Of a stretch of DNA of 64,000 nucleotides, positions 51,509-60,480 are shown piece by piece. Position numbers and translations under genes: made by a program. Below the pieces are notes generated by a model. The model was given only the letters and a program-made list of their open reading frames with translations, did not search any database and was not told where the DNA came from. The stretch's first letter is position 1. Every line of letters starts with the position of its first letter. The stretch covers positions 1 to 64,000 of the forward strand of contig JAMLJG010000007.1 of assembly GCA_023953695.1 (NCBI GenBank). Direction: 5' to 3'. This DNA is from Kiritimatiellia bacterium (GTDB lineage: Bacteria > Verrucomicrobiota > Kiritimatiellia > CAIVKH01).

Positions 51509-51871
51509 ATGCATTCATTGATGACGATTATCGGGATGGCAGCGCCTGCGGGTGGCGATGCGGCCAATCAGCAGTCGCCGCTGTTCATGTTCGGTTGGCT
51601 GGCGATCATGTTGGTGTTGTTTTACATGATGTTGATTCGCCCGCAGCGCAAGCGCGAGAAAGAGCGTCAGGAGTTGCTCGCCAAGATTAAGACGGGTGAT
51701 CGCGTGCTCTTTTGCGGGGGGATGATTGGCATTGTCGCGAACGCGAAAGAGAAAACATGCGTCGTCAAGGTCGCGGACAAAGTAAAAATCGAAGTCGTGC
51801 GCGGCGCGATCAATCAGGTTTTGGACAAGGGCGAACTGCCGGCGGATGTGGACCAGGCCTCGGCGCCCTAA
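51509..51871 (+). CDS. yajC: Preprotein translocase subunit YajC
   Basis: A 120-residue protein with a membrane helix at about residues 28-45 and the typical R-P-Q-R-K-R-E-K-E-R motif right after it, then K-T-G-D-R-V and G-G-M-I-G-I-V. It is an accessory part of the SecDF complex. It lies 12 bases after tgt and 60 bases before secDF. Confidence 0.95.
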   Translation: MHSLMTIIGMAAPAGGDAANQQSPLFMFGWLAIMLVLFYMMLIRPQRKREKERQELLAKIKTGDRVLFCGGMIGIVANAKEKTCVVKVADKVKIEVVRGAINQVLDKGELPADVDQASAP

Positions 51872-51931
51872 GGCCGACCCGGAATCGAATGAATTAGACC
51901 GTTAGGAAAACACGCGTAGACAGGACTGAGC

Positions 51932-54379
51932 ATGGACAAGAAATCCCTCTGGAAATGGTTGATCTTCATCGGACTCACGGCGTGGTCGCTCGCGATCGTG
52001 CTGCCGTTGAAGGAGAAGGTAAAACTGGGCCTTGATTTGCAGGGCGGCACGCGCTTCGTGCTTCAGGTGGACTTGTCGGAGATGGATTCCGATGCGGCGC
52101 GCGATGCGCAATCGCGCGCGATGGAAGTCATTCGCAATCGCGTTGATGCGATGGGGGTGGCTGAGCCGGTGATTTATGGCGAGCCGGGCAATCGTATTAT
52201 TGTTGAAATTCCGGGATTGAAAACAGAGGACCGCGAGCGCGCGATCAAGAATATTCAGAGCGCGGCCTATCTCGAGTTCCGCATGGTGCATCCGGACAAC
52301 GACCGCTTGGTAGACGAATTGCTCAGCAAGGGTCTTGCCCCTGAGGGCTATCGGATTGTTTCGCTCAATGAGGGTGGAAATTCGCAGTATTACAAGCGCG
52401 ACAAATCCCGCGATCCGGCTGGTGTTTCGGAAGAAGACATTCGCAAGCGCGCTGCGGCATTTCATGCGCCCGCGGGCTATGAGTTGCTCATGGAGCGCGT
52501 GCGTCGAAGCGAGCAGGACTTCTTTCGCCCGGCGTTCGTGAACCGTCGCGCAGATCTCAAGGGGGAGAGCATTTCGAGCGCGGGCGTGGACTACGATATG
52601 GTGCAGCGCCCCGTGGTTACGATGCGCTTTGACAGCAAGGGGGCGAAGCGTTTTGCGACGCTGACGGGTGACTATGCGCCGGGCGGAGCCAAGAATCCGG
52701 GGAATCGTCGCCGTCAGTTGGGCATTGTGTTGGATGGCGTGCTGTATTCTGCGCCGAACATCAACAGCGCGATTCTCGGAGGATCGGCGCAGATCGAGGG
52801 CAATTTCTCGTTGCGCGAGGCGCAGGATTTGGCGCTGGTGTTGCGCGCGGGCGCGCTCCCGGCCCCTGTGAAGTTGTTGGAGGAGCGCACGGTTGATCCG
52901 ACGCTCGGTCAGGATTCTGTCAATTCCGGAAAGAAGGCTGTGTTCGTCGGCTGCGGAGTCGTGATGGCCTTCATGTTGGTGTACTACATGTTGGCAGGTG
53001 TGGTGGCGAGTGCTGCGCTAATCACAAATATCGTGCTGCTGCCCGTCGGCCTCATCATCACGGGCGGCTTCTTGAGCCTGTTGGCCAATACGGGGGCGGC
53101 CAGCGGCATTTCGCTTCCGACGCTCACGCTGCCGGGAATTGCAGGTATTGCACTGACCATCGGTATGGCGGTGGATGCGAACGTGCTGATTTTTGAGCGC
53201 ATGCGTGAGGAACAGAAGGCGGGCAAGCGATTCAAGTTCATTGTGGATGCGGGATACAACAAGGCGTTCAGCGCTATTTTCGACTCGAACATCACGACGC
53301 TCCTGGCGGCGGTGATTCTGTTCTGGCAGGGCACGGGGCCGATCCGCGGATTTGCCGTGATGCTGAGCGCAGGCTTGATCGTCAGCATGTACACAGCGCT
53401 GGTGGTCACGCGCATGGTTTTTGACCAACTGGTTGCGCGGACGAACATTCAGCAGCTCAAGATGCTGCAGTTCTTTGGCGATACGAAAATTGATTTCGTG
53501 AAGATTTCGAAATTCTGCATCGCTCTATCGCTGGTGGTGATTGTTGCGTCGTGGGCGATGTTTGTGAAGAACGGGCGCTCCAATTTTGGAGTGGACTTCC
53601 TGGGTGGAGCTTCGATCACCTTCCAGTTCAACGAAAAGGCTCCCATGGAGGACCTGCGGGCCGCTTTGTCTGCTGAGGGAATCAATGCGAGCCTGCAGTA
53701 TCAGAAGGCGAGCGGAGCCGAGGGGTCGGAAGTGGTGCATGAATACCTCGAGATCAAGACCGACTACGATTCGGGCAAACCCGCTGCAGACCTGATCGCA
53801 AAACAGTTTGCAGGCAAGGGGTATCGCGTTCTCAAGGAAGACAGCGTCGGCCCGCAGATTGGAAAAGAGCTGCAGCGCAAGGCGATCATTGCGACCTTGC
53901 TGGCATTGGTCGGAATGATTGTCTACGTCTCGATTCGCTTCGAGTTCCCCTATGCGGTTGGAGCGGTCGCGGCCTTGCTGCACGACGTTTTGATTGCGGT
54001 GGGTCTATTCTGCGCCTTGGGCGGTCAGCTCGATTTGACCAAGGTGGCGGCCGTCCTTACGATCATTGGTTACTCTGTGAATGACACGATTGTCGTCTTT
54101 GATCGCATTCGCGAGAATCTGAAATTGGAACCCGGCAAGTCCTTTGCGGACATTGCCAACGCCGCGATCAATCAGACGCTGTCTCGTACCGTGTTGACCG
54201 CCGCGACAACGCTCTTCACCGTGGTGGTGCTGTTGGTGTTCGGTGGCGGCGCGATCTACGAACTCTCCATGCTTCTCTTCATCGGAATGGTGGCGGGCGT
54301 TTATTCTAGCGTGGTCATTGCGACGCCCATTGCCATGATTTGGTCAGGCAAGTTGAAGGCGAAAGCCAGCGCGAAGTAG
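51932..54379 (+). CDS. secDF: Fused protein-export membrane protein SecDF
   Basis: This 815-residue protein joins SecD and SecF in one chain. The SecD part has the N-terminal helix, L-G-L-D-L-Q-G-G-T-R-F, the P1 periplasmic domain, and a six-helix bundle with G-M-A-V-D-A-N-V-L-I-F-E-R. The SecF part begins near residue 520 with W-x-M-F-V-K-N-G-R-S-N-F-G-V-D-F-L-G-G and ends with G-Y-S-V-N-D-T-I-V-V-F-D-R. SecDF uses proton motive force to pull substrates across after SecA/SecYEG translocation. Fusion is known in several phyla, including Bacilli and PVC members. Confidence 0.96.
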   Translation: MDKKSLWKWLIFIGLTAWSLAIVLPLKEKVKLGLDLQGGTRFVLQVDLSEMDSDAARDAQSRAMEVIRNRVDAMGVAEPVIYGEPGNRIIVEIPGLKTEDRERAIKNIQSAAYLEFRMVHPDNDRLVDELLSKGLAPEGYRIVSLNEGGNSQYYKRDKSRDPAGVSEEDIRKRAAAFHAPAGYELLMERVRRSEQDFFRPAFVNRRADLKGESISSAGVDYDMVQRPVVTMRFDSKGAKRFATLTGDYAPGGAKNPGNRRRQLGIVLDGVLYSAPNINSAILGGSAQIEGNFSLREAQDLALVLRAGALPAPVKLLEERTVDPTLGQDSVNSGKKAVFVGCGVVMAFMLVYYMLAGVVASAALITNIVLLPVGLIITGGFLSLLANTGAASGISLPTLTLPGIAGIALTIGMAVDANVLIFERMREEQKAGKRFKFIVDAGYNKAFSAIFDSNITTLLAAVILFWQGTGPIRGFAVMLSAGLIVSMYTALVVTRMVFDQLVARTNIQQLKMLQFFGDTKIDFVKISKFCIALSLVVIVASWAMFVKNGRSNFGVDFLGGASITFQFNEKAPMEDLRAALSAEGINASLQYQKASGAEGSEVVHEYLEIKTDYDSGKPAADLIAKQFAGKGYRVLKEDSVGPQIGKELQRKAIIATLLALVGMIVYVSIRFEFPYAVGAVAALLHDVLIAVGLFCALGGQLDLTKVAAVLTIIGYSVNDTIVVFDRIRENLKLEPGKSFADIANAAINQTLSRTVLTAATTLFTVVVLLVFGGGAIYELSMLLFIGMVAGVYSSVVIATPIAMIWSGKLKAKASAK

Positions 54380-54385
54380 AATCAA

Positions 54386-56116
54386 GTGCCTGTGGCCTCC
54401 AACAAACTCTGGCGGTTTGAGGCCACAGAGAATGCCGCCGCCGCGCAAGAGCTGGCCAACGTTCTCAGCCTGCCGCTGCCTATTGCCCGTGTGCTTATTG
54501 CGCGCGGGCATACGGACCTTGATTCGGCAGACCTCTTTCTCCAGCCGCGCTTGAGCAGGATTGGCGCACCCGAAGAGTTGCCGGATATGGCGGAAGCCGC
54601 GAAGCGGATTTGGGACGCAGTGGACGCGCGGGAGCGGGTTGTTGTCTTTGGCGATTACGATGTAGATGGCATCACCAGCACGGCGTTGATGGTGCAGGTG
54701 TTGCGGAAGCTCGGCGCCGACGTGGTTCCTTTCCTCCCGCACCGCATTGAGGAAGGATATGGGCTAAGCCTTGAGGCTTTGCGCCGCTGCATCGAGGATC
54801 ACAACCCACGGTTGATTGTGACGGTGGATTGTGGGACGGGCTCCGTTGCGGCGGTTGAGGAAGCGGCGAAGCGCGGCGTGGATGTGATCATAACGGATCA
54901 TCATCAGCTTGGGGATGCGCTTGCGCTGGCGCGCGCAGTGGTGAACCCGAAACGAGGAGAGAACGAGGATCTCAAGCAACTGGCTGGAGTGGGGGTCGCC
55001 TTTAAGCTTTGCCACGGGCTTGTGAAATATGGTCGCGACCAACGGCGCGCGATTGATGTGGATCTGAAGCCATTTCTCGAATGGGTCGCCCTCGGGACAA
55101 TTGCCGATGTGGTGCCGCTCGTGGGTGAGAACAGGATATTGAGTGCACATGGCCTTCAGCGACTCCGCGAGACGGCCAGTCCAGGACTGAACGCCCTATT
55201 CGAAGTTGCGGGGATCCGGAAGAAAGAGATTGGTGCCTATCACGTTGGATTCCAAATAGGGCCGCGATTGAACGCTGCGGGGCGGTTGGGAGGCGCCGAG
55301 GCCGCCTTGGAGTTGCTCTTATGCTCGGAAATCGGAAGGGCGCGCGTTTTGGCCCAGACACTGGATCAGGCCAATCGCGAGCGGCAGGATGCGGAGACTG
55401 AAATCGTGGCCGCAGCGCTGGGCGAGTTGGAGTCGCGATTTGATCCGGCGCGCGATTTTGGATTGGTGGTTGCGGGGGAGGGCTGGAGCCCGGGGGTCAT
55501 TGGGATTGTCGCCTCGCGGTTGGTGCAGCGATTTCATCGTCCGGTGGTTGTCATTTCGATGCTGGAAAATGGAGTCGGGCGCGGGTCGTGTCGAAGCATT
55601 GAGGGGTTCGATGTAGTGGCCGGATTGAAGGCTTGTTCGGAGCACCTATCCAAGTTTGGCGGGCACGCCATGGCGGCTGGATTGGAGCTGAAAGAGGGGC
55701 ATTGCGACGCCTTTGCGGAGGCTTTCAATCGGGCGGCGGAATCTGTGCTAGGCGGTAAAGATTTGCGGCCAATTTTGCGGATTGATGGCCGGATTTCTTT
55801 GGACGAGGTGGACCGCGCATTCTTTGAGGCCCAGGAGCGGATGCGCCCCTTCGGGATGGGCAATCCGGGGCCCATTTGGGCTGCCTCAGGTGTGCGCATT
55901 GTGAGTGAGCCGCGGATTCTCAAAGAAGAGCACCTGAAATTGGTTGTGGCATCGGGTGCGCGCCAATTTGACGCGATGGGCTGGGGGATGGCGGAGCGTG
56001 GCATTCCGCGCGGGCCGCTGGATATCGCATTTCGGATCAAGGAGGATCACTTCGGTGGGCAGAGCCGCCTGATGTTGGAAATGCAGGATTTTCGATCTGC
56101 GGAAAAATGCGACTAA
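54386..56116 (+). CDS. recJ: Single-stranded-DNA-specific exonuclease RecJ
   Basis: A 576-residue DHH-family nuclease. F-G-D-Y-D-V-D-G-I-T-S (motif I), V-D-C-G-T-G, T-D-H-H-Q (motif III), G-R-L-G-G-A at the end of the DHH domain, then the DHHA1 domain with G-V-G-R-G-S-C-R-S-I-E-G-F and G-G-H-A-M-A-A-G. It degrades ssDNA 5' to 3' in recombination and mismatch repair. The start is GTG, six bases after secDF; recJ after secDF is a frequent arrangement. Confidence 0.95.
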   Translation: MPVASNKLWRFEATENAAAAQELANVLSLPLPIARVLIARGHTDLDSADLFLQPRLSRIGAPEELPDMAEAAKRIWDAVDARERVVVFGDYDVDGITSTALMVQVLRKLGADVVPFLPHRIEEGYGLSLEALRRCIEDHNPRLIVTVDCGTGSVAAVEEAAKRGVDVIITDHHQLGDALALARAVVNPKRGENEDLKQLAGVGVAFKLCHGLVKYGRDQRRAIDVDLKPFLEWVALGTIADVVPLVGENRILSAHGLQRLRETASPGLNALFEVAGIRKKEIGAYHVGFQIGPRLNAAGRLGGAEAALELLLCSEIGRARVLAQTLDQANRERQDAETEIVAAALGELESRFDPARDFGLVVAGEGWSPGVIGIVASRLVQRFHRPVVVISMLENGVGRGSCRSIEGFDVVAGLKACSEHLSKFGGHAMAAGLELKEGHCDAFAEAFNRAAESVLGGKDLRPILRIDGRISLDEVDRAFFEAQERMRPFGMGNPGPIWAASGVRIVSEPRILKEEHLKLVVASGARQFDAMGWGMAERGIPRGPLDIAFRIKEDHFGGQSRLMLEMQDFRSAEKCD

Positions 56117-56186
56117 TCAAGGGATTGGGCTTGCGATGCGCCATTTGCTTCCGTACTTTCACTCACCTGTTCTAGGGAGATTTGAG

Positions 56187-56414
56187 ATGGCGAAGGTATG
56201 TTCAGTTTGCAGCAAGGGTTCAGTGACCGGTAACCGCATTATTCGGCATGGTTTGCCGAAGAAAAAGGGCGGAATCGGCTTGCATACGACTGGTGTGACG
56301 CGCCGCCGTTTTCTGCCGAACTTGCAGCGGTTGCGGGTGCGCATTGATGGCGCAACGCGCACGGTGCAGGTGTGCACATCGTGCATCAAGGCGGGCAAGA
56401 TTCAGAAGGCGTAG
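56187..56414 (+). CDS. rpmB: 50S ribosomal protein L28
   Basis: This 75-residue L28 has C-S-V-C near the start and C-T-S-C near the end, the zinc-binding form, plus V-T-G-N-R-I, T-R-R-R-F-L-P-N-L-Q. The ATG at 56187 follows a GGGAGA ribosome binding site. It lies apart from the main ribosomal block, with gltA 18 bases downstream. Confidence 0.97.
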   Translation: MAKVCSVCSKGSVTGNRIIRHGLPKKKGGIGLHTTGVTRRRFLPNLQRLRVRIDGATRTVQVCTSCIKAGKIQKA

Positions 56415-56432
56415 ACACGGCGAGAAGTCCGG

Positions 56433-57731
56433 ATGCTTGAAAACAATAAGGTCGCGACAGCCGATTTGGTAATCGGGGATAAGAAGTTTTCTTATCCGAT
56501 TTACGAAGGAACCGAGAAAGAGCGCGCGCTTGATATTCGCAAGCTGCGCGCCGAGACTGGCCTGATCACGTATGATCCTGGTTTCGTCAACACGGGTTCC
56601 TGCGAAAGCGCGATCACGTTCTTGGATGGCGAGCAGGGGATTCTTCGCTATCGAGGCTATGACATTTTGGACCTCGCAGAGAATTGCGAGTTCATTGAAG
56701 TCGCCTATTTGTTGATTCAGGGGCGCCTTCCGACGAAGGCCGAGCGTCAGCGCTATGCGCGACTGCTCAATCAGCACTCCATGTTGCATGAAGACATGCA
56801 GGGCTTCTTCCGCAATTATCCGGAGGGCGCACATCCTATGGCGATTGCCTCGGCGATGGTGGTGTCGCTTTCGAGCTTCTATCCCGAGATTGCGGATCGC
56901 GAGGAAGAAAAGAGCCTCGCGGCCACACGATTGATATCCAAGATTCGGACCATGGCGGCGTTTTCCTACAAGAAGTCGGTGGGAGAGCCCTTCGTCTATC
57001 CGAGCAGCAAGCTGACGTATTGCGAAAATCTGCTCAATATGGTGTTTGCCTCGCCGGTCGCGGACTACAAGTTGGATCCGGTGTTGGTGAAGGCGATGAA
57101 TCAGTTGCTGATTCTGCACGCGGATCATGAGCAAAATGCTTCCACGTCTGTAGTGCGCATGGTCGGCAGCACGGGTGCGAATTTATATGCTTCAATTTCG
57201 GCGGGCATCAGCGCGCTATCGGGCCCGCTGCACGGGGGCGCCAATCAAGAAGTGATGGAGATGCTTGAGGAGATTCGTGCGCACGGTGGGGATGTGGACA
57301 AGATGGTGGAGCGAGCGAAAGATCCGAACGACTCGTTCCGTCTCTTCGGGTTCGGCCACCGGGTGTACAAGAGTTACGATCCGCGCGCGAAAATTGCGAA
57401 GAAGGTCTGCACCGGCGTGCTGGAGAAATTGGGGATCAACGATCCGCTGCTCGACATCGCCATGAAGTTGGAAGAGCGCGCGCTTAACGACGAGTACTTC
57501 ATCAAGCGCAAGTTGTATCCGAATGTGGATTTCTACACCGGGATCACGTATCGCGCGATGGGGTTCCCGACCAACATGTTCACGATGCTGTTTGCCATCG
57601 GACGCTTGCCGGGCTGGATCGCCCAGTGGTACGAAATGCACAACGATCCGAATCAAAAGATCGGGCGGCCACGCCAAGCCTATTGTGGGCCCACACAATT
57701 GCGCTATGTGCCGATTGAGCAGCGAACCTGA
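56433..57731 (+). CDS. gltA: Citrate synthase
   Basis: The 432-residue enzyme belongs to the hexameric type II group by length. It has D-P-G-F-V-N-T-G-S-C-E, H-E-D-M-Q-G-F, H-A-D-H-E-Q-N-A-S-T-S, the catalytic G-P-L-H-G-G-A-N-Q and G-F-G-H-R-V-Y-K, and a C-terminal R-P-R-Q-A-Y. It condenses acetyl-CoA and oxaloacetate in the TCA cycle. Its neighbours rpmB and the TPR gene have no evident link to the reaction. Confidence 0.97.
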   Translation: MLENNKVATADLVIGDKKFSYPIYEGTEKERALDIRKLRAETGLITYDPGFVNTGSCESAITFLDGEQGILRYRGYDILDLAENCEFIEVAYLLIQGRLPTKAERQRYARLLNQHSMLHEDMQGFFRNYPEGAHPMAIASAMVVSLSSFYPEIADREEEKSLAATRLISKIRTMAAFSYKKSVGEPFVYPSSKLTYCENLLNMVFASPVADYKLDPVLVKAMNQLLILHADHEQNASTSVVRMVGSTGANLYASISAGISALSGPLHGGANQEVMEMLEEIRAHGGDVDKMVERAKDPNDSFRLFGFGHRVYKSYDPRAKIAKKVCTGVLEKLGINDPLLDIAMKLEERALNDEYFIKRKLYPNVDFYTGITYRAMGFPTNMFTMLFAIGRLPGWIAQWYEMHNDPNQKIGRPRQAYCGPTQLRYVPIEQRT

Positions 57732-57740
57732 GTTCGCGCC

Positions 57741-58130
57741 ATGAGTCAGCGACAGGCCAAGCCGCTTCCGCGTGCGCAGCGAATTGAGTTGGAGTTCCTC
57801 GAGGGTGTTTATCGGCGGATTCCGACATACGAGCCGCTCCTTGATTTTCTTGGGTTTCTTTACACGAAGCTGGGGCGGTATGAGGATGGCTTGCGCATTG
57901 ATCTCGAGTTGACTCGCCTGCGCCCGGGCGTGCCCTATCACTGGTACAATCTCGGCTGCAGCCATGCGCTGCTGGGGGATCGCACGGCGGCGTTGACGGC
58001 GCTGAAACGTGCCGTCGAGACTGGATTTGGCAATAGCGATTTGATGAAGAAGGATGCCGACTTGGCGTCGCTCCGGGGGGACCCTGAATTCCAGGAGTTG
58101 TTGGCACGCGTCGAATCGGCTCATTTGTAG
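57741..58130 (+). CDS. Small tetratricopeptide-repeat protein
   Basis: A 129-residue helical protein with two to three TPR-like units: L-L-D-F-L-G-F-L-Y-T-K-L-G-R-Y, then H-W-Y-N-L-G-C-S-H-A-L-L-G-D-R-T-A-A-L-T-A-L-K-R-A-V. The ending L-A-S-L-R-G-D-P-E-F-Q-E-L-L is common in bacterial TPR proteins. No signal peptide is visible, so it is probably a cytoplasmic scaffold. It starts nine bases after gltA. The binding partner is unknown. Confidence 0.83.
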   Translation: MSQRQAKPLPRAQRIELEFLEGVYRRIPTYEPLLDFLGFLYTKLGRYEDGLRIDLELTRLRPGVPYHWYNLGCSHALLGDRTAALTALKRAVETGFGNSDLMKKDADLASLRGDPEFQELLARVESAHL

Positions 58131-58209
58131 GGCCGGTTCATTCCGATGCATTTTGCGTCTGTGACTTGACTCAGCCTCTGCTTTCTCTATTGTCTTGGGT
58201 GCTGCTAGG

Positions 58210-58283
58210 GCGGGCGTAGCTTAGTGGTAAAGTTCCAGCCTTCCAAGCTGGCCATGCGGGTTCGATTCCCGCCGCCCGCTCCA
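58210..58283 (+). tRNA. tRNA-Gly (TCC)
   Basis: Acceptor stem GCGGGCG pairs with CGCCCGC. The D arm has GCTTAGTGGTAAAGT, the anticodon stem is CCAGC/GCTGG with loop CTTCCAA (anticodon TCC), and the T loop is GTTCGATTC. CCA is encoded at 58281-58283. A terminator follows immediately. Confidence 0.97.
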
Positions 58284-58289
58284 TCTTTC

Positions 58290-58325
58290 AAGGGGTTTTC
58301 GGCAACGGAAACCCCTTTATTTATT
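58290..58325 (+). terminator. Intrinsic terminator after tRNA-Gly
   Basis: AAGGGGTTT at 58290-58298 pairs with AAACCCCTT at 58309-58317, followed by TATTTATT. It directly follows the encoded CCA end of tRNA-Gly. Confidence 0.8.
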
Positions 58326-58667
58326 GGCTATCTTGTGCGTCTGCCGATCCTGGGCCTTTTCCCGTGACTACATGCAACGGCGAGAAACAGGCGTGAGAAA
58401 TAGGACACACGTTAGGACACAAGGGCGCGTGGCGGCATTCGAGATCAGTTTCAATGTATATGTTCCGAGGTTTGCCCGAAGGGGTGCGCTCGCGATTGGC
58501 TCTGGAAGGGCCGAAGCTGGGGGGGGATGTCCGGGCTTCCGGGTTCGTTCGGATGCAGCGGGTGTTGGGCGACGCGCCTGTTTCGGATTCTCAGGAGGAG
58601 CGTTTCTTCTTTTCGTTGTCTGCCGGGGAGTTGCGCGCGCGATTTCTGAATTGGAGCGGAGGCGCGA
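58326..58667. other. Intergenic stretch, no supported gene
   Basis: Open frames here lack family features. A small tandem repeat, TAGGACACA at 58401-58409 and 58413-58421 (12-base period), lies 120 bases from tRNA-Gly. A G8 run lies near 58518. tRNA-adjacent sequence of this kind can be an old integration site, but no att duplication of the tRNA 3' end was found. Confidence 0.45.
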
Positions 58668-59336
58668 TTAGGGTGCGAGGCGGCGCAGGCCCCATTCGGA
58701 GGAGGGGGTGCGGGTGTAGAGAAGGCGATCGTGTAGGCGGTTGGGTCGGCCTTGCCAGAACTCGATGGCCGAGGGGATGATGCGGTAGCCGCCCCAGTTT
58801 GCGGGGCGGGGAATATCGTTTTGTGGGTATTGATCGTGGAGTTGGCGAAACGAGTTTTCGAGTGTTTCGCGGTTGGGGATGGTTTGGCTCTGGGGTGAAG
58901 CGGCCGCGCCGATGCGCGCGTCGAAGGGGCGGGAGTGAAAGTAGAGGTCTGATTCGGCGGGGGTGGTCTTTTGCACGATTCCATCAATGCGGATTTGGCG
59001 TTCCAGTTCTTTCCAGAGGAGGAGCGCGGAGGCGCGCGGGTTGGTCTCGATTTCGCGGCCCTTTCGGCTGTGGTAGTTGGTGAAAAAGACGAGTCCGTTC
59101 TCGTCAAAGTTTTTCAGGAGCACTGTGCGGACGCTGGGTTGTGCGTCGGCAGTGGCGGTGGCGACGATGAGGGCGTTTGGCTCGAGGATGTGGGAGTCAA
59201 TGGCTTCGAAGAGCCATTTGGAGAAGAGGTCCCAGGGATTGGTGGGTACGTCGGATTCGAGGATTCCGTGTTGCGTATATTCGCGGCGCATCCGCGCGAG
59301 GAGGGCGGAGGGCGACGGTTGGTTCTGTCTGGTCAT
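58668..59336 (-). CDS. pdxH: Pyridoxine/pyridoxamine 5'-phosphate oxidase
   Basis: The 222-residue flavoprotein has A-T-A-T-A-D-A-Q-P-S-V-R-T-V-L-L-K, F-F-T-N-Y-H-S-R-K-G, the W-G-G-Y-R-I-I-P PLP/FMN-binding segment, F-W-Q-G-R-P-N-R-L-H-D-R, and the R-L-A-P terminus. It oxidises PNP or PMP to PLP with FMN. It starts nine bases after the superoxide dismutase gene, so the two form a minus-strand operon. PdxH yields hydrogen peroxide, which makes the pairing with an oxidative-stress enzyme suggestive. Confidence 0.96.
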   Translation of the reverse strand: MTRQNQPSPSALLARMRREYTQHGILESDVPTNPWDLFSKWLFEAIDSHILEPNALIVATATADAQPSVRTVLLKNFDENGLVFFTNYHSRKGREIETNPRASALLLWKELERQIRIDGIVQKTTPAESDLYFHSRPFDARIGAAASPQSQTIPNRETLENSFRQLHDQYPQNDIPRPANWGGYRIIPSAIEFWQGRPNRLHDRLLYTRTPSSEWGLRRLAP

Positions 59337-59345
59337 GGAGGTTTT

Positions 59346-60110
59346 TCAAGCCGAGCGCGCGTCGGAATAGCGCAGGCTGACAGCGGGCCAGTCCACGATA
59401 TTCCAGATTGCCGCGATATAGTCGGCGCGACGGTTCTGGTAGTGGAGATAGTAGGCATGTTCCCAGACGTCTATGCCGAATATGGGTTTGCGTCCGTGCA
59501 TGAGGGGGCTGTCTTGGTTGGGTAGCGATTCGACGATGAGTTTGCCGTCTGCATTGAGGGAGAGCCATGCCCAACCGCTGCCAAAGGCTGCCATGGCGGC
59601 TTGGGAGAGGGCGTTCATGAAGTCTTTGATGCCGCCGAGGTCGGCGCGGATTGCCTTGTCGAAGTCGCCTTCGGGTTGGCCGTTGTTTTGCGGTTGCAGG
59701 CTGTTCCAGAAGAGGGTGTGGTTGAAGTGCCCCCCGCCATTATTGCGAATGGCGGTGCGGATTGCTTCGGGGATTTCATCGAGGTTGCTGATGAGGTCTT
59801 GAAGAGTGCGGCGGGCGAGATCGGGATGATTTTCGACGGCTTTGTTGAGGTTGTTGACGTACGCAGCGTGGTGTTTGTCGTGGTGGATTTCCATGGTGCG
59901 CGCGTCAATGTGGGGTTCGAGCGCGTCGAATGCGAATGGCAGAGGGGGGAGTGAGAATGGCGCGTTGACTGAGGGGCCGGTGGGCGGTGGCGGGACGAGT
60001 TGCGAGCCGTCGGGAGTTTGAGCGCGCGCGGAGGATGGGAGCCAGCGGGTCGTGACTGCGGCAAGGGAGGTGAGGGTGATGGCGCGCAAGGCGTCTCTTC
60101 TGCTGAGCAT
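59346..60110 (-). CDS. Superoxide dismutase (Fe/Mn), with Tat-type signal
   Basis: The 254-residue protein starts M-L-S-R-R-D-A-L-R with a twin-arginine motif, a hydrophobic stretch, and A-R-A as possible cleavage site near residue 30; a proline-rich linker follows. The SOD core shows I-H-H-D-K-H-H, G-G-G-H-F-N-H-T-L-F-W, and D-V-W-E-H-A-Y-Y, providing all four metal ligands. N-Q-D-S-P-L is more like the Mn or cambialistic group. It would detoxify superoxide outside the cytoplasm. The ATG at 60110 begins the signal peptide; the upstream extension is not needed. Confidence 0.93.
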   Translation of the reverse strand: MLSRRDALRAITLTSLAAVTTRWLPSSARAQTPDGSQLVPPPPTGPSVNAPFSLPPLPFAFDALEPHIDARTMEIHHDKHHAAYVNNLNKAVENHPDLARRTLQDLISNLDEIPEAIRTAIRNNGGGHFNHTLFWNSLQPQNNGQPEGDFDKAIRADLGGIKDFMNALSQAAMAAFGSGWAWLSLNADGKLIVESLPNQDSPLMHGRKPIFGIDVWEHAYYLHYQNRRADYIAAIWNIVDWPAVSLRYSDARSA

Positions 60111-60480
60111 GGGAGTTCTCCTAATTCGATTTGGAGAAGGATAGCACGAATGGGTCGTTTTTCCAAGGATTGCCATTCCGGGTGGCACCATTTATGCGAT
60201 TCCTGCTCGTGAGCTTGTCCGGTGCGTTGCGGCGGGTCGAGGCAAGTTGCGCGATCTTTGTGGGTGTGATCGTGGGTGCGGTGTGGGTAGGGCGCGTTGG
60301 CCCAACGCGCCGGAGGCAGTTCGGACGTGAGCGAACGGGTTTCGCCGGAACGAGTGGCGGCGGTTTGAGCGAATGAGCTGAGCGGGCGGGGCATGTCCGT
60401 GAAAACAATTGTCGAAACCGGCCTTGCAATGTGATGCGATGAACAATGCTTGAAATTCGAGGGATGATCCTGCGCGGCCA
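60111..60480. other. Intergenic region with REP-like repeat, no gene
   Basis: It holds the 37-bp repeat identical to 144-180, a degenerate half of the phased palindrome family (TTCCAAGGATTG at 60161), and a half copy of the GGTTT-type repeat near 60357. No coding sequence was recognised until the RHS similarity begins at about 60481. Confidence 0.6.
60278..60314 (-). repeat. REP-like palindrome, GCGTT type, second copy
   Basis: Identical over 37 bases to 144-180, 60 kb away: GGCGCGTT and AACGCGCC arms around GGCCC with the GGTAGG flank. Such identity with no coding content marks a dispersed repeat family. Confidence 0.85.

Noticed and set aside
58210..58421. tRNA-Gly as an integration site with downstream att sequence.
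   Set aside because: No duplicate of the tRNA 3' end and no integrase gene were found in the window.
58454..58780. A plus-strand frame downstream of tRNA-Gly considered as a small gene.
   Set aside because: It runs into the antisense of pdxH, lacks a ribosome binding site and has no recognisable domain.
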